This document shows, piece after piece, positions 39,898 to 53,852 of a DNA stretch of 64,000 nucleotides (position 1 is the stretch's first letter; every line of letters starts with the position of its first letter). The notes below the pieces were generated by a model that ran no database searches, was not told the DNA's origin, and saw nothing but the letters and a program-made list of their open reading frames with translations. The stretch lies in NCBI RefSeq assembly GCF_050613145.1, contig NZ_CP192507.1, positions 3,472,001 through 3,536,000 of the forward strand. Direction: 5' to 3'. Made by a program: the position numbers and the translations under genes. This DNA comes from Lysinibacillus_B sp050613145 (GTDB lineage: Bacteria; Bacillota; Bacilli; Bacillales_A; Planococcaceae).

Positions 39898-39972
39898 TGG
39901 TGACCCGTACGGGATTCGAACCCGTGTTACCGCCGTGAAAGGGCGGTGTCTTAACCACTTGACCAACGGGCC
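39898..39972 (-). tRNA. tRNA-Glu(TTC)
   Basis: Cloverleaf with anticodon TTC, encoded CCA. Confidence 0.96.
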
Positions 39973-39991
39973 AATAATGTAATATTTAGGC

Positions 39992-40083
39992 TGGCGGAGA
40001 GTAAGGGATTTGAACCCTTGAGACAGCGTTAACCGCCTACACGATTTCCAATCGTGCTCCTTCGACCTCTCGGACAACTCTCC
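39992..40083 (-). tRNA. tRNA-Ser(GGA)
   Basis: Class II tRNA with long variable arm, anticodon GGA, encoded CCA. Confidence 0.96.
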
Positions 40084-40091
40084 AAGAAGAA

Positions 40092-40166
40092 TGGCTCCGA
40101 AGGTAGGACTCGAACCTACGACCAACCGGTTAACAGCCGGTTGCTCTACCACTGAGCTACTTCGGA
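40092..40166 (-). tRNA. tRNA-Asn(GTT)
   Basis: Cloverleaf with anticodon GTT, encoded CCA; first tRNA after the 5S gene. Confidence 0.96.
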
Positions 40167-40183
40167 ATATTTTTATTGGTAAG

Positions 40184-40299
40184 CCTAGCGATGTCCTACT
40201 CTCACAGGGGGAAGCCCCCAACTACCATCGGCGCTAAAGAGCTTAACTTCCGTGTTCGGTATGGGAACGGGTGTGACCTCTTTGCCATCATCACTAGAC
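40184..40299 (-). rRNA. 5S ribosomal RNA
   Basis: About 116 bases with the 5S core (CCGTTCCCATACCGAACACG on the minus strand) between the 23S gene and tRNA-Asn. Ends are approximate. Confidence 0.95.
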
Positions 40300-40408
40300 T
40301 TTTGAAAGACATTTCAAATTATATCATACTCAAAATTAGTATTCAAGTATTTTAATTTTTTTGTTCCTTCAAAACTGGATAAACGGTACATTGTGCAATT
40401 CACAAAAT

Positions 40409-43337
<2,929 letters not shown>

Positions 43338-43512
43338 AGTTATACTTGAACAACGTTCAAGATTTTAAGTTGACACGTCAATGTTACTTGACTTGTTTTG
43401 ACTCTTATCTATTTAAAATAGAAATTTGTGTTTGCTTTCAATGTCGTTTTATCCAGTTTTCAAAGAACAAAATTACTGATTTACATCACATTGCGATATA
43501 AATCAATATATT

Positions 43513-43588
43513 TGGTGGAGCCTAGCGGGATCGAACCGCTGACCTCCTGCGTGCAAGGCAGGCGCTCTCCCAGCTGAGCTAAGGCCCC
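43513..43588 (-). tRNA. tRNA-Ala(TGC)
   Basis: In the 16S-23S spacer; anticodon TGC, encoded CCA. Confidence 0.96.
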
Positions 43589-43614
43589 AAATGAAGAGGT
43601 ATATAAAATATATA

Positions 43615-43691
<77 letters not shown>

Positions 43692-43768
43692 TCTTTAAAA
43701 GTTTACTATTATAAACTTTCAAAACTGAACGCAAAACGTTAACTACTGACCATGTCAGTATTCCGAAA

Positions 43769-45334
<1,566 letters not shown>

Positions 45335-45476
45335 GAATTTGAGTAAGCTCAAATTTGCTGGCATCATGTTTGATGTCCAAAATTTTGTTTCTTATTTAGA
45401 AACATTTATTGTTAACGTTTTGCTTGTTCAGTTTTCAAAGTTCATATTGTTTTTCGCTCATTTCAGCGACTTCTCT

Positions 45477-45505
45477 AATTTAACATTTTCATTTTCGTTT
45501 GTCAA
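45477..45505 (-). promoter_or_regulatory. rrn promoter P2
   Basis: Minus-strand TTGACA (45500-45505), 17-base spacer, TAAATT (45477-45482). A boxA-like CTTTGAAAACTGAAC follows downstream in the leader. Confidence 0.75.
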
Positions 45506-45584
45506 CAACTTTTTAAAAAGTTTTTTTCATGAATGACTCTCGAAGATTGATATTTTAAAGCGTCACGTCTTAGCGACAATTAAT

Positions 45585-45614
45585 ATATTACAATACAGAA
45601 ATATTAAATGTCAA
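45585..45614 (-). promoter_or_regulatory. rrn promoter P1
   Basis: Minus-strand TTGACA (45609-45614), 18-base spacer, TAATAT (45585-45590). With P2 about 110 bases downstream this is the tandem promoter layout of Bacillus rrn operons. Confidence 0.7.
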
Positions 45615-45619
45615 CACTT

Positions 45620-45657
45620 TTTCAAAAAAAATTCCGAGGCATGTCACACATGCCTCG
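45620..45657 (-). terminator. Terminator of ygxA
   Basis: Perfect stem CGAGGCATGT/ACATGCCTCG with a 3-base loop and T8 on the minus strand. It insulates the rrn promoters from ygxA. Confidence 0.85.
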
Positions 45658-45666
45658 ATTACTATA

Positions 45667-46560
45667 CTATAAGCCATATTCGCTTTCAATAAACTGTTTA
45701 TCTACTCGATAATGACGATGGAATACGATTTCATTTTTTGCGATTACAGGCTCTACAATAATATAACCTTTATCAATTAAATACTCGACAAATACCTCTA
45801 AATCTGTAGAGTAATAGCTTAACTCTTCATGAGCGTGTAACTCTTGAATTTTCCAAGTCGGTTTAGTAAGCATTACTTCTACTATATGTTGGGCTCCATC
45901 GTGCGTTCTTGAATTGATAAGGAACTCACTTGCTAGAAATAATAGCTCTAATCGTTTATCCAATGTCTCATTACTCGTAATCAATTCTTCATATAGTTTA
46001 TAAACAGCTGGTTCAATCTTTTTCACCTGCGCCCACACTGTCACTTCAGGATACAAACCACTATCAATGACCGATAAGCGCCCGAGATGATGAAGCGACT
46101 CCACTACATAATTATAGGCATCTAAGTAATCACCTCGTTCAAAAAATTCCTTCCCTTCTAAATAACGACGGATTAACTTACTAAATTGAATACCTGTTTT
46201 AATTTTACGTCCGTAAAACGGAAACTCTTGTAGTTCAGAACGCAATTTATATAAAAATTCATTTCGGTCAAAGAGCACTTTCCCAAAGAAAATCCAATCG
46301 ACTAACTTTCGATTCGAGCCAATGAAAAGCCACTTTCGTAAACGTTTTTCCGTTACGACGTGCATCACCATTTTCGTATCGCTATACAAATAATGCTTTG
46401 TAAAAATTGGTTGATCCGCCTCTTTCACAATAATCAATAATACCGAATCAAATGTATCTGTCAGATTGATGGCATCATCACGTTTATTAATCAATATTAC
46501 ACCTAATGTATCAGGATGACTCGCACGCTCCTGATAGATTGGACGTAAGATGTGTTCCAT
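45667..46560 (-). CDS. ygxA: Nucleotidyltransferase-like protein YgxA
   Basis: 297-residue cytoplasmic protein with an N-terminal nucleotidyltransferase-like region (about 1-110; LGVILINKRDD, FDSVLLIIVKE) and helical C-terminal region, ending in a winged-helix-like part. It matches B. subtilis YgxA in type and in its position directly upstream of an rrn operon. Function unknown; the nucleotidyltransferase catalytic acidic residues are not clearly conserved, so it may be inactive as an enzyme. ATG at 46560 follows AGGGGG by 8 bases. Divergent from ygzB. Confidence 0.85.
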   Translation of the reverse strand: MEHILRPIYQERASHPDTLGVILINKRDDAINLTDTFDSVLLIIVKEADQPIFTKHYLYSDTKMVMHVVTEKRLRKWLFIGSNRKLVDWIFFGKVLFDRNEFLYKLRSELQEFPFYGRKIKTGIQFSKLIRRYLEGKEFFERGDYLDAYNYVVESLHHLGRLSVIDSGLYPEVTVWAQVKKIEPAVYKLYEELITSNETLDKRLELLFLASEFLINSRTHDGAQHIVEVMLTKPTWKIQELHAHEELSYYSTDLEVFVEYLIDKGYIIVEPVIAKNEIVFHRHYRVDKQFIESEYGL

Positions 46561-46697
46561 AAAAGTACCCCCTAAAGTTTACACTATTACTATGTTGAAA
46601 TGTTCGACGTACTATTTAGTAAATCCTTTCAAAAGATTATAATTCTAAAATAAATTCAATCTATGGTATAGTAATTTTAGATTGGGAGGCAAATAAA

Positions 46698-47042
46698 ATG
46701 AAGAAGTATTCTAGCAAAATAAATAAAATCCGTTCATTTGCACTATCACTTATCTTTATTGGATTTGTTATTATGTACGGTGCGATTTTCTTCCGTGAAA
46801 ATCAAATTTTAGTACTGATCTTTATGTCACTTGGACTATTATGTGTTATCGGAAGTACAGTCGTCTATGGTTGGATTGGTTTATTGTCAACAAAAGCTGT
46901 ACAAGTCGAATGTCCAAATTGCGGTAAGTACACAAAAGTACTAGGTCGTGTCGATATGTGCATGTACTGTAATGAGCCACTGACACTAGACCCAACACTC
47001 GAAGGAAAAGAATTCGATCAAAACTATAATAAGAAGAATTAA
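46698..47042 (+). CDS. ygzB: YgzB, DUF2614 membrane protein with zinc ribbon
   Basis: 114-residue protein: two membrane helices (about 14-34 and 38-60) and a cytoplasmic zinc ribbon with CPNC (about 76-79) and CMYC (about 92-95). This is the DUF2614/YgzB family found throughout Bacillales next to perR. Function unknown; metal binding is likely. ATG at 46698 follows GGGAGG by 8-9 bases. In B. subtilis ygzB also lies between ygxA and perR, although here it is on the opposite strand to both neighbours. Confidence 0.88.
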   Translation: MKKYSSKINKIRSFALSLIFIGFVIMYGAIFFRENQILVLIFMSLGLLCVIGSTVVYGWIGLLSTKAVQVECPNCGKYTKVLGRVDMCMYCNEPLTLDPTLEGKEFDQNYNKKN

Positions 47043-47109
47043 AGGCTGGTGGTTAGCGCTAGCTTTTTTCTTTTTCTACAAGTAAGCTCCGCACTTATCA
47101 TAAAACATA

Positions 47110-47141
47110 AAAAAACCTAGTAGCTGTTTTACTACTAGGTT
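47110..47141 (-). terminator. Terminator of perR
   Basis: Perfect stem AACCTAGTAG/CTACTAGGTT with an 8-base loop and T7 on the minus strand. Confidence 0.85.
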
Positions 47142-47147
47142 CACATG

Positions 47148-47597
47148 CTATAACGCTGTTTTGTTTTCGTTTTCTAGACACTCTTGGCAAGTTCCGTAAA
47201 CTTCCAGACGATGCGAATTTACTTGGAAACCTGTCACATGCGAAGCAAATTGTTCTACTTCGTTAAGACCAGGATAGTGGAAGTCTACAATTTTACCACA
47301 ACATTCACAAATCATATGGTAGTGATCGTTTGTGACAAAATCAAAACGACTTGCTGCATCTCCGTAAGTTAGCTCTTTTACAAGCCCCACTTCACGGAAC
47401 ACACGTAAGTTGTTGTAAACTGTCGCGACACTCATATTTGGAAATTTACCTTCCAGCGCTTTATATATATCATCTGCTGTAGGATGAATCATGGAGTTAA
47501 TTAGATATTCCAAAATAGCATGACGCTGTGGAGTAATTCGAACACCCGTAGTCTTTAACGTGTCTAACGCGTCTTTTAAATGCATTTCATCAGACAT
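47148..47597 (-). CDS. perR: Peroxide-sensing Fur-family repressor PerR
   Basis: 149-residue metal-dependent repressor of peroxide-stress genes. Winged helix (about 10-80; GVRITPQRHAIL, MSVATVYNNLRVF), then the regulatory metal ligands in HPTADDIY and SRFDFVTNDHYHMIC, and structural zinc cysteines CECC and CQEC. Oxidation of a metal-ligand histidine is the sensing step in the family. I chose ATG at 47597, 9 bases after GAGG; two earlier in-frame ATGs lie on or too close to the site. A PerR box upstream indicates autoregulation. bcp and other stress genes nearby agree with its role. Confidence 0.93.
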   Translation of the reverse strand: MSDEMHLKDALDTLKTTGVRITPQRHAILEYLINSMIHPTADDIYKALEGKFPNMSVATVYNNLRVFREVGLVKELTYGDAASRFDFVTNDHYHMICECCGKIVDFHYPGLNEVEQFASHVTGFQVNSHRLEVYGTCQECLENENKTAL

Positions 47598-47631
47598 CGC
47601 CATGCACCTCATTTCATAAATAATTATTAAT

Positions 47632-47646
47632 TTATAATTGTTATAA
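47632..47646. promoter_or_regulatory. PerR box
   Basis: TTATAATTGTTATAA matches the consensus TTATAATNATTATAA with one mismatch. It lies 35 bases upstream of the perR start, so the gene is probably autoregulated. Confidence 0.75.
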
Positions 47647-47802
47647 ACAGTGTACGAAATTTATCCACAACTTGTCAACAATTCCTTAGTTATCTCCATA
47701 CTTTCCCACATTCAAAGAAACTTTTAGATGAAAATATTCTCAATTATAAGTTTTAATTGAGAATGAAGAGATTTTTCTCTCATTTCGACATCATTTCTCT
47801 AT

Positions 47803-48747
47803 TTAATAGCCACGTAAAAGATTCATTTCGTTTTCAAGCTGTCTCTCACCATCTAACCATTTACGAAGACTCGGTTTAAAAATAGCAAGGCTACGCTCTA
47901 CGTAACGTGATGAATGACTTGATAAATGCGGTGATACCGTTACATTTTTCAATTGCCATATTGGATTGTTAGCTGGTAATGGCTCTTCTGCATATACATC
48001 TAATACCGCATGAGCAATGAGGTTTTCTTGCAGCGCTTGCACAAGTACATTTTCATCTACTAAATCACCCCGACCGAAGTTCATAAAAATCGCACTTTCC
48101 TTCATGGCTTCAAAGTGTTCACGCCCAATTAAGTTTTTTGTGTTCGGCGTGCTCGGCAACATGGCAATAACGATATCCGCTTTTGGTAAATGCTGTAGCA
48201 ACTGTGCAATCGGATACGTTTCATTCATATAATTAGTCATTGCACCTGAGCTATTAATACCTATTGTATGTACTTCAAACGCCTGTAGAATGCGCCCAAT
48301 TTCCTGACCAATCGCCCCTGGTCCTAAAATAAGTGCTGTGCTACCGTTTAGCTCTGTTAATCGAACTTTTTTATTCCACTCACCGCGAGCTTGTTGTGCA
48401 TAAATACTTGGCAGCCCACGCTTTAATGATAAAATATGTGCTAAAATCGATTCGGTCATCGGCTTTTTATGAATACCGCGCACATTCGATACGTAAATGC
48501 CGCGCTCTGCAATAGCTTGCGCTGGCATTTTCTCGACCCCTGCAGAGGCAACAAAAATCCATTGTAATTTCTCCGCAACCGCAATTTTGTCATCCGTTAA
48601 ATCTTCGCCGTATGTGACAAGAATATCCGTTTCGCGAAGTACATCGTCCCGAACCCCTTGCTCAAAAATGAACTCCACTTCTGGAAACTCTTCTACTAAC
48701 GGCTTACATAAATTTGGTCTTGGTTCAAATGTAAAATAGACGCGCAT
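47803..48747 (-). CDS. D-2-hydroxyacid dehydrogenase family protein
   Basis: NAD(P)-dependent dehydrogenase of 314 residues. NAD-binding motif GPGAIGQEIG (about 142-151), catalytic Arg in NFGRGDLVDE (about 224), Glu in EEPLP and His in SPHLSSHS (about 272) form the family's triad. The substrate may be a glyoxylate/hydroxypyruvate-like acid, but is not determinable. ATG at 48747 follows AAGGGG at slightly long spacing. It begins 5 bases after bcp ends, so the two are one operon. Confidence 0.88.
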   Translation of the reverse strand: MRVYFTFEPRPNLCKPLVEEFPEVEFIFEQGVRDDVLRETDILVTYGEDLTDDKIAVAEKLQWIFVASAGVEKMPAQAIAERGIYVSNVRGIHKKPMTESILAHILSLKRGLPSIYAQQARGEWNKKVRLTELNGSTALILGPGAIGQEIGRILQAFEVHTIGINSSGAMTNYMNETYPIAQLLQHLPKADIVIAMLPSTPNTKNLIGREHFEAMKESAIFMNFGRGDLVDENVLVQALQENLIAHAVLDVYAEEPLPANNPIWQLKNVTVSPHLSSHSSRYVERSLAIFKPSLRKWLDGERQLENEMNLLRGY

Positions 48748-48752
48748 CTCTC

Positions 48753-49214
48753 TTATTCCCCTTTTAACTGCGATAATACCGCTTCAATATGATTTTTCAC
48801 TTTTACTTTACGCCACTCCGCTACAACGATTCCTTCTTCATTAATCAGGAATGTACAGCGCTCAATCCCCATATATTCACGGCCGTACATTTTCTTTAGC
48901 ACCCATACACCGTACTTTTCCGCAACTTCATGATTCGCATCCACTAGTAACGAAAATGGTAGACCGTGCTTTTCAATAAACTTCGTATGCTTATTCGCAT
49001 CATCCATACTGACCCCTAAAATCACTGCATTTAATGAAGAAAAATCTTCATATGCATCACGGAAATCACATGCTTCCGTCGTACATCCTGGCGTCATATC
49101 TTTCGGATAAAAATAAAGCACCACCTGTTTTCCTTTGAAATCAGACAGACTCACTTGCTCGCCCTTTTCATTTTCTAACGTGAAATCTGGTGCCTTTTGA
49201 TTTAACAATGACAT
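48753..49214 (-). CDS. bcp: Thioredoxin-dependent thiol peroxidase (Bcp)
   Basis: Peroxiredoxin of 153 residues reducing hydrogen and organic peroxides with thioredoxin. The active-site motif PKDMTPGCTTEACDF has the peroxidatic Cys44 and a possible resolving Cys49, the 5-residue spacing typical of Bcp/PrxQ. Other hallmarks: DANHEVAEKYGV and RCTFLINEEG. It lies beside perR and upstream of the dehydrogenase gene in an operon. ATG at 49214 follows a GGGAGGGG-type site. Possible PerR control was not confirmed; no clear box was seen in the bcp-gsaB spacer. Confidence 0.93.
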   Translation of the reverse strand: MSLLNQKAPDFTLENEKGEQVSLSDFKGKQVVLYFYPKDMTPGCTTEACDFRDAYEDFSSLNAVILGVSMDDANKHTKFIEKHGLPFSLLVDANHEVAEKYGVWVLKKMYGREYMGIERCTFLINEEGIVVAEWRKVKVKNHIEAVLSQLKGE

Positions 49215-49334
49215 CGAACCCCTCCCTATCTTTTCTCTATCGTACCGAAGTCTCGTCAGTCTTTCAATTTCTTTGGCGTTTCAAAGAGATTGGGACTACA
49301 ATAGACATGACAAACTAAGTTTGGAGGCAAAACA

Positions 49335-50621
49335 ATGAATCATTCAAAATCCGAGGAAATTTATAAAGAAGCATGCGAGCATATCGTAGGTGGTGTGAAT
49401 AGCCCATCTCGATCATATAAAGCAGTTGGCGGTGGCGCACCTGTTGTCATGGCGCGTGGGAAAGGTGCATATTTTTGGGATGTAGATGGTAATCGCTACA
49501 TTGACTACTTAGCAGCATACGGTCCCATCGTAACAGGTCACGGTCATCCACATATCACAAAAGCAATTACTCATGCAGCTGAAACAGGCGTATTATATGG
49601 CACGCCAACTGAGCATGAAGTAAAATTTGCGAAAATGTTAAAAGAGGCCATTCCCACTTTAGACAAAGTACGATTCAACAACTCGGGTACAGAAGCGGTT
49701 ATGACGACTGTTCGTATTGCCCGTGCATACACAGGTCGCAATAAAATCATTAAATTTGCTGGTTGCTACCACGGCCACTTTGACCAAGTATTAGTAGCTG
49801 CTGGTTCTGGTCCTGCAACACTCGGCTCTCCTGATTCTGCAGGTGTACCACAATCCGTTGCAACAGAAGTGATTACCGTACCATTTAATAATATAGAAGA
49901 ATTCAATTTAGCGATGGAACGTTGGGGTAACCAAGTAGCTGGTATTTTAATCGAGCCAATCGTTGGGAACTTTGGTATCGTGGAACCGCATCCTGGCTTC
50001 TTAGAACATGTACATGCACTTGCAAAAGAATACGGCGCATTAACAATTCACGATGAAGTCATTACAGCATTCCGCTTCCATTATGGTGCAGCGCATACGA
50101 TGTTAGGTTTAACACCTGATTTAGTAGCAATGGGGAAAGTAATTGGTGGTGGTCTACCAATCGGTGCTTACGGCGGCCGAAAAGAAGTAATGGAAACTGT
50201 TGCACCACTTGGACCAGCATATCAAGCGGGAACAATGGCCGGGAATCCAGCGTCTATGCTTGCAGGTATCGCCTGCCTTGAAGTATTAGCACAACCAGGT
50301 GTATACGATGAAATGGATCGTCTAGGTGCTATTCTTGAAAAAGGCATTTTACAAGCAGCTGAGAAACATCATGTGACAATTACGGTCAATCGCTTAAAAG
50401 GTGCATTGACAATTTACTTCACAGATGAGAAAGTAGAAAACTACGAACAAGCCGAAAACTCCAATGGTGAAATTTTTGGTCGTTTCTTCAAACTAATGAT
50501 TTCAAAAGGTGTAAATTTAGCACCTTCTAAGTATGAGGCATGGTTCTTAACAACCGAGCATACAGAAGAAGATATTTTAGAGACAATCGCTGCGGTTGAT
50601 TACGCATTTTCACAACTCTAA
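49335..50621 (+). CDS. gsaB: Glutamate-1-semialdehyde 2,1-aminomutase (GsaB/HemL2)
   Basis: PLP enzyme of 428 residues producing 5-aminolevulinate for haem and other tetrapyrroles. Conserved are the N-terminal GGVNSPSRSYKAVGG, the cofactor region NNSGTEAVM, DEVITAFRF and the PLP lysine in MGKVIGGGLPIGAYGG. The VNSPSRSY and surrounding pattern, plus its position next to bcp/perR, indicate the second Bacillus paralogue GsaB rather than the hemAXCDBL copy. ATG at 49335 follows GGAGG. Divergent from bcp. Confidence 0.92.
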   Translation: MNHSKSEEIYKEACEHIVGGVNSPSRSYKAVGGGAPVVMARGKGAYFWDVDGNRYIDYLAAYGPIVTGHGHPHITKAITHAAETGVLYGTPTEHEVKFAKMLKEAIPTLDKVRFNNSGTEAVMTTVRIARAYTGRNKIIKFAGCYHGHFDQVLVAAGSGPATLGSPDSAGVPQSVATEVITVPFNNIEEFNLAMERWGNQVAGILIEPIVGNFGIVEPHPGFLEHVHALAKEYGALTIHDEVITAFRFHYGAAHTMLGLTPDLVAMGKVIGGGLPIGAYGGRKEVMETVAPLGPAYQAGTMAGNPASMLAGIACLEVLAQPGVYDEMDRLGAILEKGILQAAEKHHVTITVNRLKGALTIYFTDEKVENYEQAENSNGEIFGRFFKLMISKGVNLAPSKYEAWFLTTEHTEEDILETIAAVDYAFSQL

Positions 50622-50682
50622 GAGGGAATCCGGCGAAGTGTCTTCATTGATTATGAAATAGAAAGAGAGGGCTTCACGTTTT

Positions 50683-51774
50683 ATGAAATTAGGTGCCCGT
50701 GTATTCAAAACTGGTGTCGCCATTATATTTGCACTATTTTTATCTGAGCTACTCCATTTACCTTCGCCGGTATTTGCGGGAATTGCTGCCATTTTTGCGA
50801 TTCAGCCGTCTATTTATCGCTCTTATTTAAGTATCTTGGAGCAAATTCAAGGGAACTTAATCGGCGCTGCGGTTGCGGTGATCTTTGGCTTGCTATTTGG
50901 CCATCATATTGTTGCCATTGGTATGGCAGCCATTATCGTTATCGGGTTAATGATGAAATTTAACCTCGAAAAATCAGTAACATTAGCGCTTGTTACGGTT
51001 GTTGCCATTATGGAAATTCAGGGCGATGACTTTTTAATGTTTGGTCTTATTCGTTTTGCTACGGTCATGGTCGGAGTCTTCGCTGCTTTTATTGTGAATT
51101 TAGTGTTTATCCCACCGCGCTATGAAGTGAAATTATTTAAAACGATTAACGCGCTTCAAGATGATATTATTCGTTGGACGCGCCTTGCTGTCCGCCAAGC
51201 AAGTGAGCATACATCGACAAAAATGGCATTAAAGAAGTTAACAGCCCGTATGAGTGATATTTATACTTTATATGACTTTTACAAAGAAGAACGGAGATAC
51301 TTCCGCAATCAAAAATTTGTAAAGGCTCGTAAACTCGTTGTGTATCGCCAAATGATTATCACCTCTAAAAAAAGTTTAGAGCTATTGCAACGGCTGCACA
51401 AACATGAAAATGAACTTAGCAATTTACCTGAACAGTTCCGTCTCATGATTCAAGAACGACTCGATTTTTTACTGACATACCATGAACAATTACTGCTTAA
51501 ATATACGGGGAAATTAAAGCCTGAACATTCACAGTGGATGCAACATGAGGAATATTTGCAGCGCAATGAAGTGATGGAAATTTTCATTAAGCAAATTGCC
51601 TTAGCACAAGAGCTAGAAGATGAAGAAGAGTTTTCAAGCTATCACTTGCTCTATATTTTATCGCGTATTTTAGATTATGAGGAAAATCTAGAGCATTTAG
51701 ATACGCTCATCGTGTCGTATCGTAGCTATCATGGGAAAGAAAAAAATGTAGATTTAGAAGAAGAATTTTATTAA
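50683..51774 (+). CDS. ygaE: Aromatic acid exporter family protein YgaE
   Basis: 363-residue protein: four to five membrane helices in the first 150 residues (for example VAIIFALFLSELLHL, VFAGIAAIFAIQPS, LIGAAVAVIFGLLFG), then a long cytoplasmic helical domain with YKEERRYFRNQKFVKAR. This is the ArAE_1/FUSC-like fold. Close B. subtilis counterpart YgaE has unknown substrate. ATG at 50683 has GAGAGGG about 11 bases upstream. It follows gsaB in the same direction and ends with a strong terminator. Confidence 0.85.
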   Translation: MKLGARVFKTGVAIIFALFLSELLHLPSPVFAGIAAIFAIQPSIYRSYLSILEQIQGNLIGAAVAVIFGLLFGHHIVAIGMAAIIVIGLMMKFNLEKSVTLALVTVVAIMEIQGDDFLMFGLIRFATVMVGVFAAFIVNLVFIPPRYEVKLFKTINALQDDIIRWTRLAVRQASEHTSTKMALKKLTARMSDIYTLYDFYKEERRYFRNQKFVKARKLVVYRQMIITSKKSLELLQRLHKHENELSNLPEQFRLMIQERLDFLLTYHEQLLLKYTGKLKPEHSQWMQHEEYLQRNEVMEIFIKQIALAQELEDEEEFSSYHLLYILSRILDYEENLEHLDTLIVSYRSYHGKEKNVDLEEEFY

Positions 51775-51804
51775 CCGGTAAGCGAATCGCTTGCCGGTTT
51801 TTTT
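51773..51804 (+). terminator. Terminator after ygaE
   Basis: 12-bp stem AACCGGTAAGCG/CGCTTGCCGGTT with 3-base loop and T7 tail. Confidence 0.88.
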
Positions 51805-51828
51805 ACGGGAGTTTAAGCTACCCATAAA

Positions 51829-51857
51829 AAATAGGAGCCCGTTGAAAAGCCCCTTTA
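51829..51857 (-). terminator. Weak terminator of the oligopeptide ABC operon
   Basis: Minus-strand GGGGC/GCTCC stem (one G-U pair) with a T6-containing tail just after the permease stop at 51863. Confidence 0.5.
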
Positions 51858-51862
51858 CGTGT

Positions 51863-52756
51863 CTAATTTTTCATCTTCGGATCAAGTGCATCGCGTAAGC
51901 CATCGCCCATTAAGTTAAAACCAATAACCGTTAGCATGATCGCTAACCCTGGGAAAATCATCGCCCACGGTGCATTCAGTAAAAAAATACGGGCATCTGC
52001 TAACATTTTCCCCCATTCAGGTGTAGGTGCTTCTGCGCCAAGTCCTAAAAATCCTAATGCTGCTGCTTCAATAATCGCCGTAGCAACCGCTAAAGTCCCT
52101 TGTACAATAATCGGCGTCATCGAATTCGGTAAAATATGGCGCCATAAAATACGGGCATTTTTCATCCCAATCGCTCTGGCCGCGTGGATATATTCCTCTT
52201 CTTTTACGGTGAGTACACGCGAACGAATGAGTCGCCCAAAATTCGGTACGTTAATAATTGCAATCGCAATTAAAGCATTTTGTAAAGATGGACCTAAGAT
52301 AGATACAATCGCGATGGCCAATAAAATACTCGGAAAAGCGAGCATAATATCAAACAACCTCGAAATCATCGTATCCAGCCAGCGTCCATAATACCCTGAA
52401 ATAATCCCTAAAAAGCTCCCTACGACGGCAGACAAGATGACTGCTGTAAAACCAACTGTTAATGAAATGCGTGTCCCATGTAAAATGCGTGAAAAAATAT
52501 CGCGCCCTAAATCATCTGTCCCAAACCAGTACTCACTCGATGGGGGGGCTAGACGCTCCGCTAAATTTTGCTCATTAATCCCTTGCGGTGCAATGTAAGG
52601 ACCAATCATAGCGAGAAGGATGAAAAATAGCACAATCCCCATGCCAAAAAGAGCTGATTTGCTTTTTTTAAAGCTTCGCCATGCTTCTTTCCATGGGCCA
52701 ACTACTTTTTCTTCTTTAATTTCTTGCAATGGCGCATTGGATACGATCTGAGACAT
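51863..52756 (-). CDS. Oligopeptide/dipeptide ABC importer permease (OppC/DppC type)
   Basis: 297-residue inner-membrane permease with N-terminal OppC-type region and six helices. The cytoplasmic EAA loop, AARAIGMKNARILWRHILPNS, contacts the ATPases, and YWFGTDDLGRDIFSRILHG is typical for DppC/OppC. I chose ATG at 52756, 8 bases after GGGAGGG; a longer frame begins inside the next permease gene without a site. Last gene of the five-gene importer operon. Confidence 0.92.
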   Translation of the reverse strand: MSQIVSNAPLQEIKEEKVVGPWKEAWRSFKKSKSALFGMGIVLFFILLAMIGPYIAPQGINEQNLAERLAPPSSEYWFGTDDLGRDIFSRILHGTRISLTVGFTAVILSAVVGSFLGIISGYYGRWLDTMISRLFDIMLAFPSILLAIAIVSILGPSLQNALIAIAIINVPNFGRLIRSRVLTVKEEEYIHAARAIGMKNARILWRHILPNSMTPIIVQGTLAVATAIIEAAALGFLGLGAEAPTPEWGKMLADARIFLLNAPWAMIFPGLAIMLTVIGFNLMGDGLRDALDPKMKN

Positions 52757-52769
52757 TTTCCATCCCTCC

Positions 52770-53774
52770 CTAGTTATATTTAATCCTTGAGTCAATAACG
52801 GTATATAAAATGTCCACAAGCAAATTAATCATGACGAATAAAAATGCGACGATTAAAATACCTGACTGAATAACAGGATAATCTCGGTAGCCAATCGCTT
52901 CATAAATATAGCGACCAATACCTGGCCAACTGAAAATCGTTTCTGTTAAAATGGCGCCACCTAACAGCAGCCCTGTTTGTAAACCAATTACCGTTAACAC
53001 AGGGATTAACGCGTTTTTCAGTGTATGTTTATAAATGACAATCAACATACGCTGCCCTTTTGCGCGAGCTGTACGAACAAAATCTGAACGCATCACTTCT
53101 AGCATAGAAGCCCGTGTCATACGGGCGATAATGGCTGTTGGAATCGTGGCTAACGCAGTACCCGGGAGTACTAAATGTTTTAACACGATAATAAATTGAT
53201 CGAAACGTCCTTGAATCAACGTATCGATTAAATAAAAATGCGTAATTGCTATGACCGGATCACGTACTTCTTCACGCCCTGAAGTTGGAAGCCACCCGAG
53301 CTTAATACTAAAAAGCCATTGTTCAACTAATCCAAGCCAGAAAATTGGCATCGAAACGCCGACTAATGCGATCACCATCACGATGTAGTCAAACTTTGAA
53401 TTTTGGAACCACGCTGAAATAATGCCCGCGTTCATACCGACAATGACAGCAATCGCCATCGCAAAAAATGCCAACTCAAATGTAGCAGCTAAATATGGCC
53501 AAACTTCTGTCGTAATCGGTTGCCTTGTACGCAAGGATTCGCCTAAATTGCCAGTTACGATATCTTGCAAGTAGCTAAAATACTGTACATACCACGGATT
53601 ATTTAATCCCAATGATTCACGCAATGCTGCAACGGCCTCTGCTGTTGCTTGTTGACCTAAAATGACTTGCGCCGGATCTCCTGGAATGGCATGAATAATT
53701 AAAAAGACAATAATAGACATCCCTAGTAACACAGGAATTAAATGAACAAGTCGTTTCATAATATAGTGAAGCAT
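52770..53774 (-). CDS. Oligopeptide/dipeptide ABC importer permease (OppB/DppB type)
   Basis: 334-residue permease with six helices: N-terminus YIMKRLVHLIPVLLGMSIIVF, GDPAQVILGQQAT in the first loop, and the EAA motif RTARAKGQRMLIVIYKHTLKN. These are hallmarks of OppB/DppB. The external loop contains PTSGREE. I chose ATG at 53774, 8 bases after AGAGG; a GTG three codons upstream overlaps the site. Thirteen bases separate it from the OppC-type gene. Confidence 0.92.
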   Translation of the reverse strand: MLHYIMKRLVHLIPVLLGMSIIVFLIIHAIPGDPAQVILGQQATAEAVAALRESLGLNNPWYVQYFSYLQDIVTGNLGESLRTRQPITTEVWPYLAATFELAFFAMAIAVIVGMNAGIISAWFQNSKFDYIVMVIALVGVSMPIFWLGLVEQWLFSIKLGWLPTSGREEVRDPVIAITHFYLIDTLIQGRFDQFIIVLKHLVLPGTALATIPTAIIARMTRASMLEVMRSDFVRTARAKGQRMLIVIYKHTLKNALIPVLTVIGLQTGLLLGGAILTETIFSWPGIGRYIYEAIGYRDYPVIQSGILIVAFLFVMINLLVDILYTVIDSRIKYN

Positions 53775-53852
53775 TGTCTTCACCTCTTCTAAAGAATTTG
53801 CTAGAAATTTAGAAAAAAAGGGAGGCGATATGTTCCTCCCTTTTCTATTTAA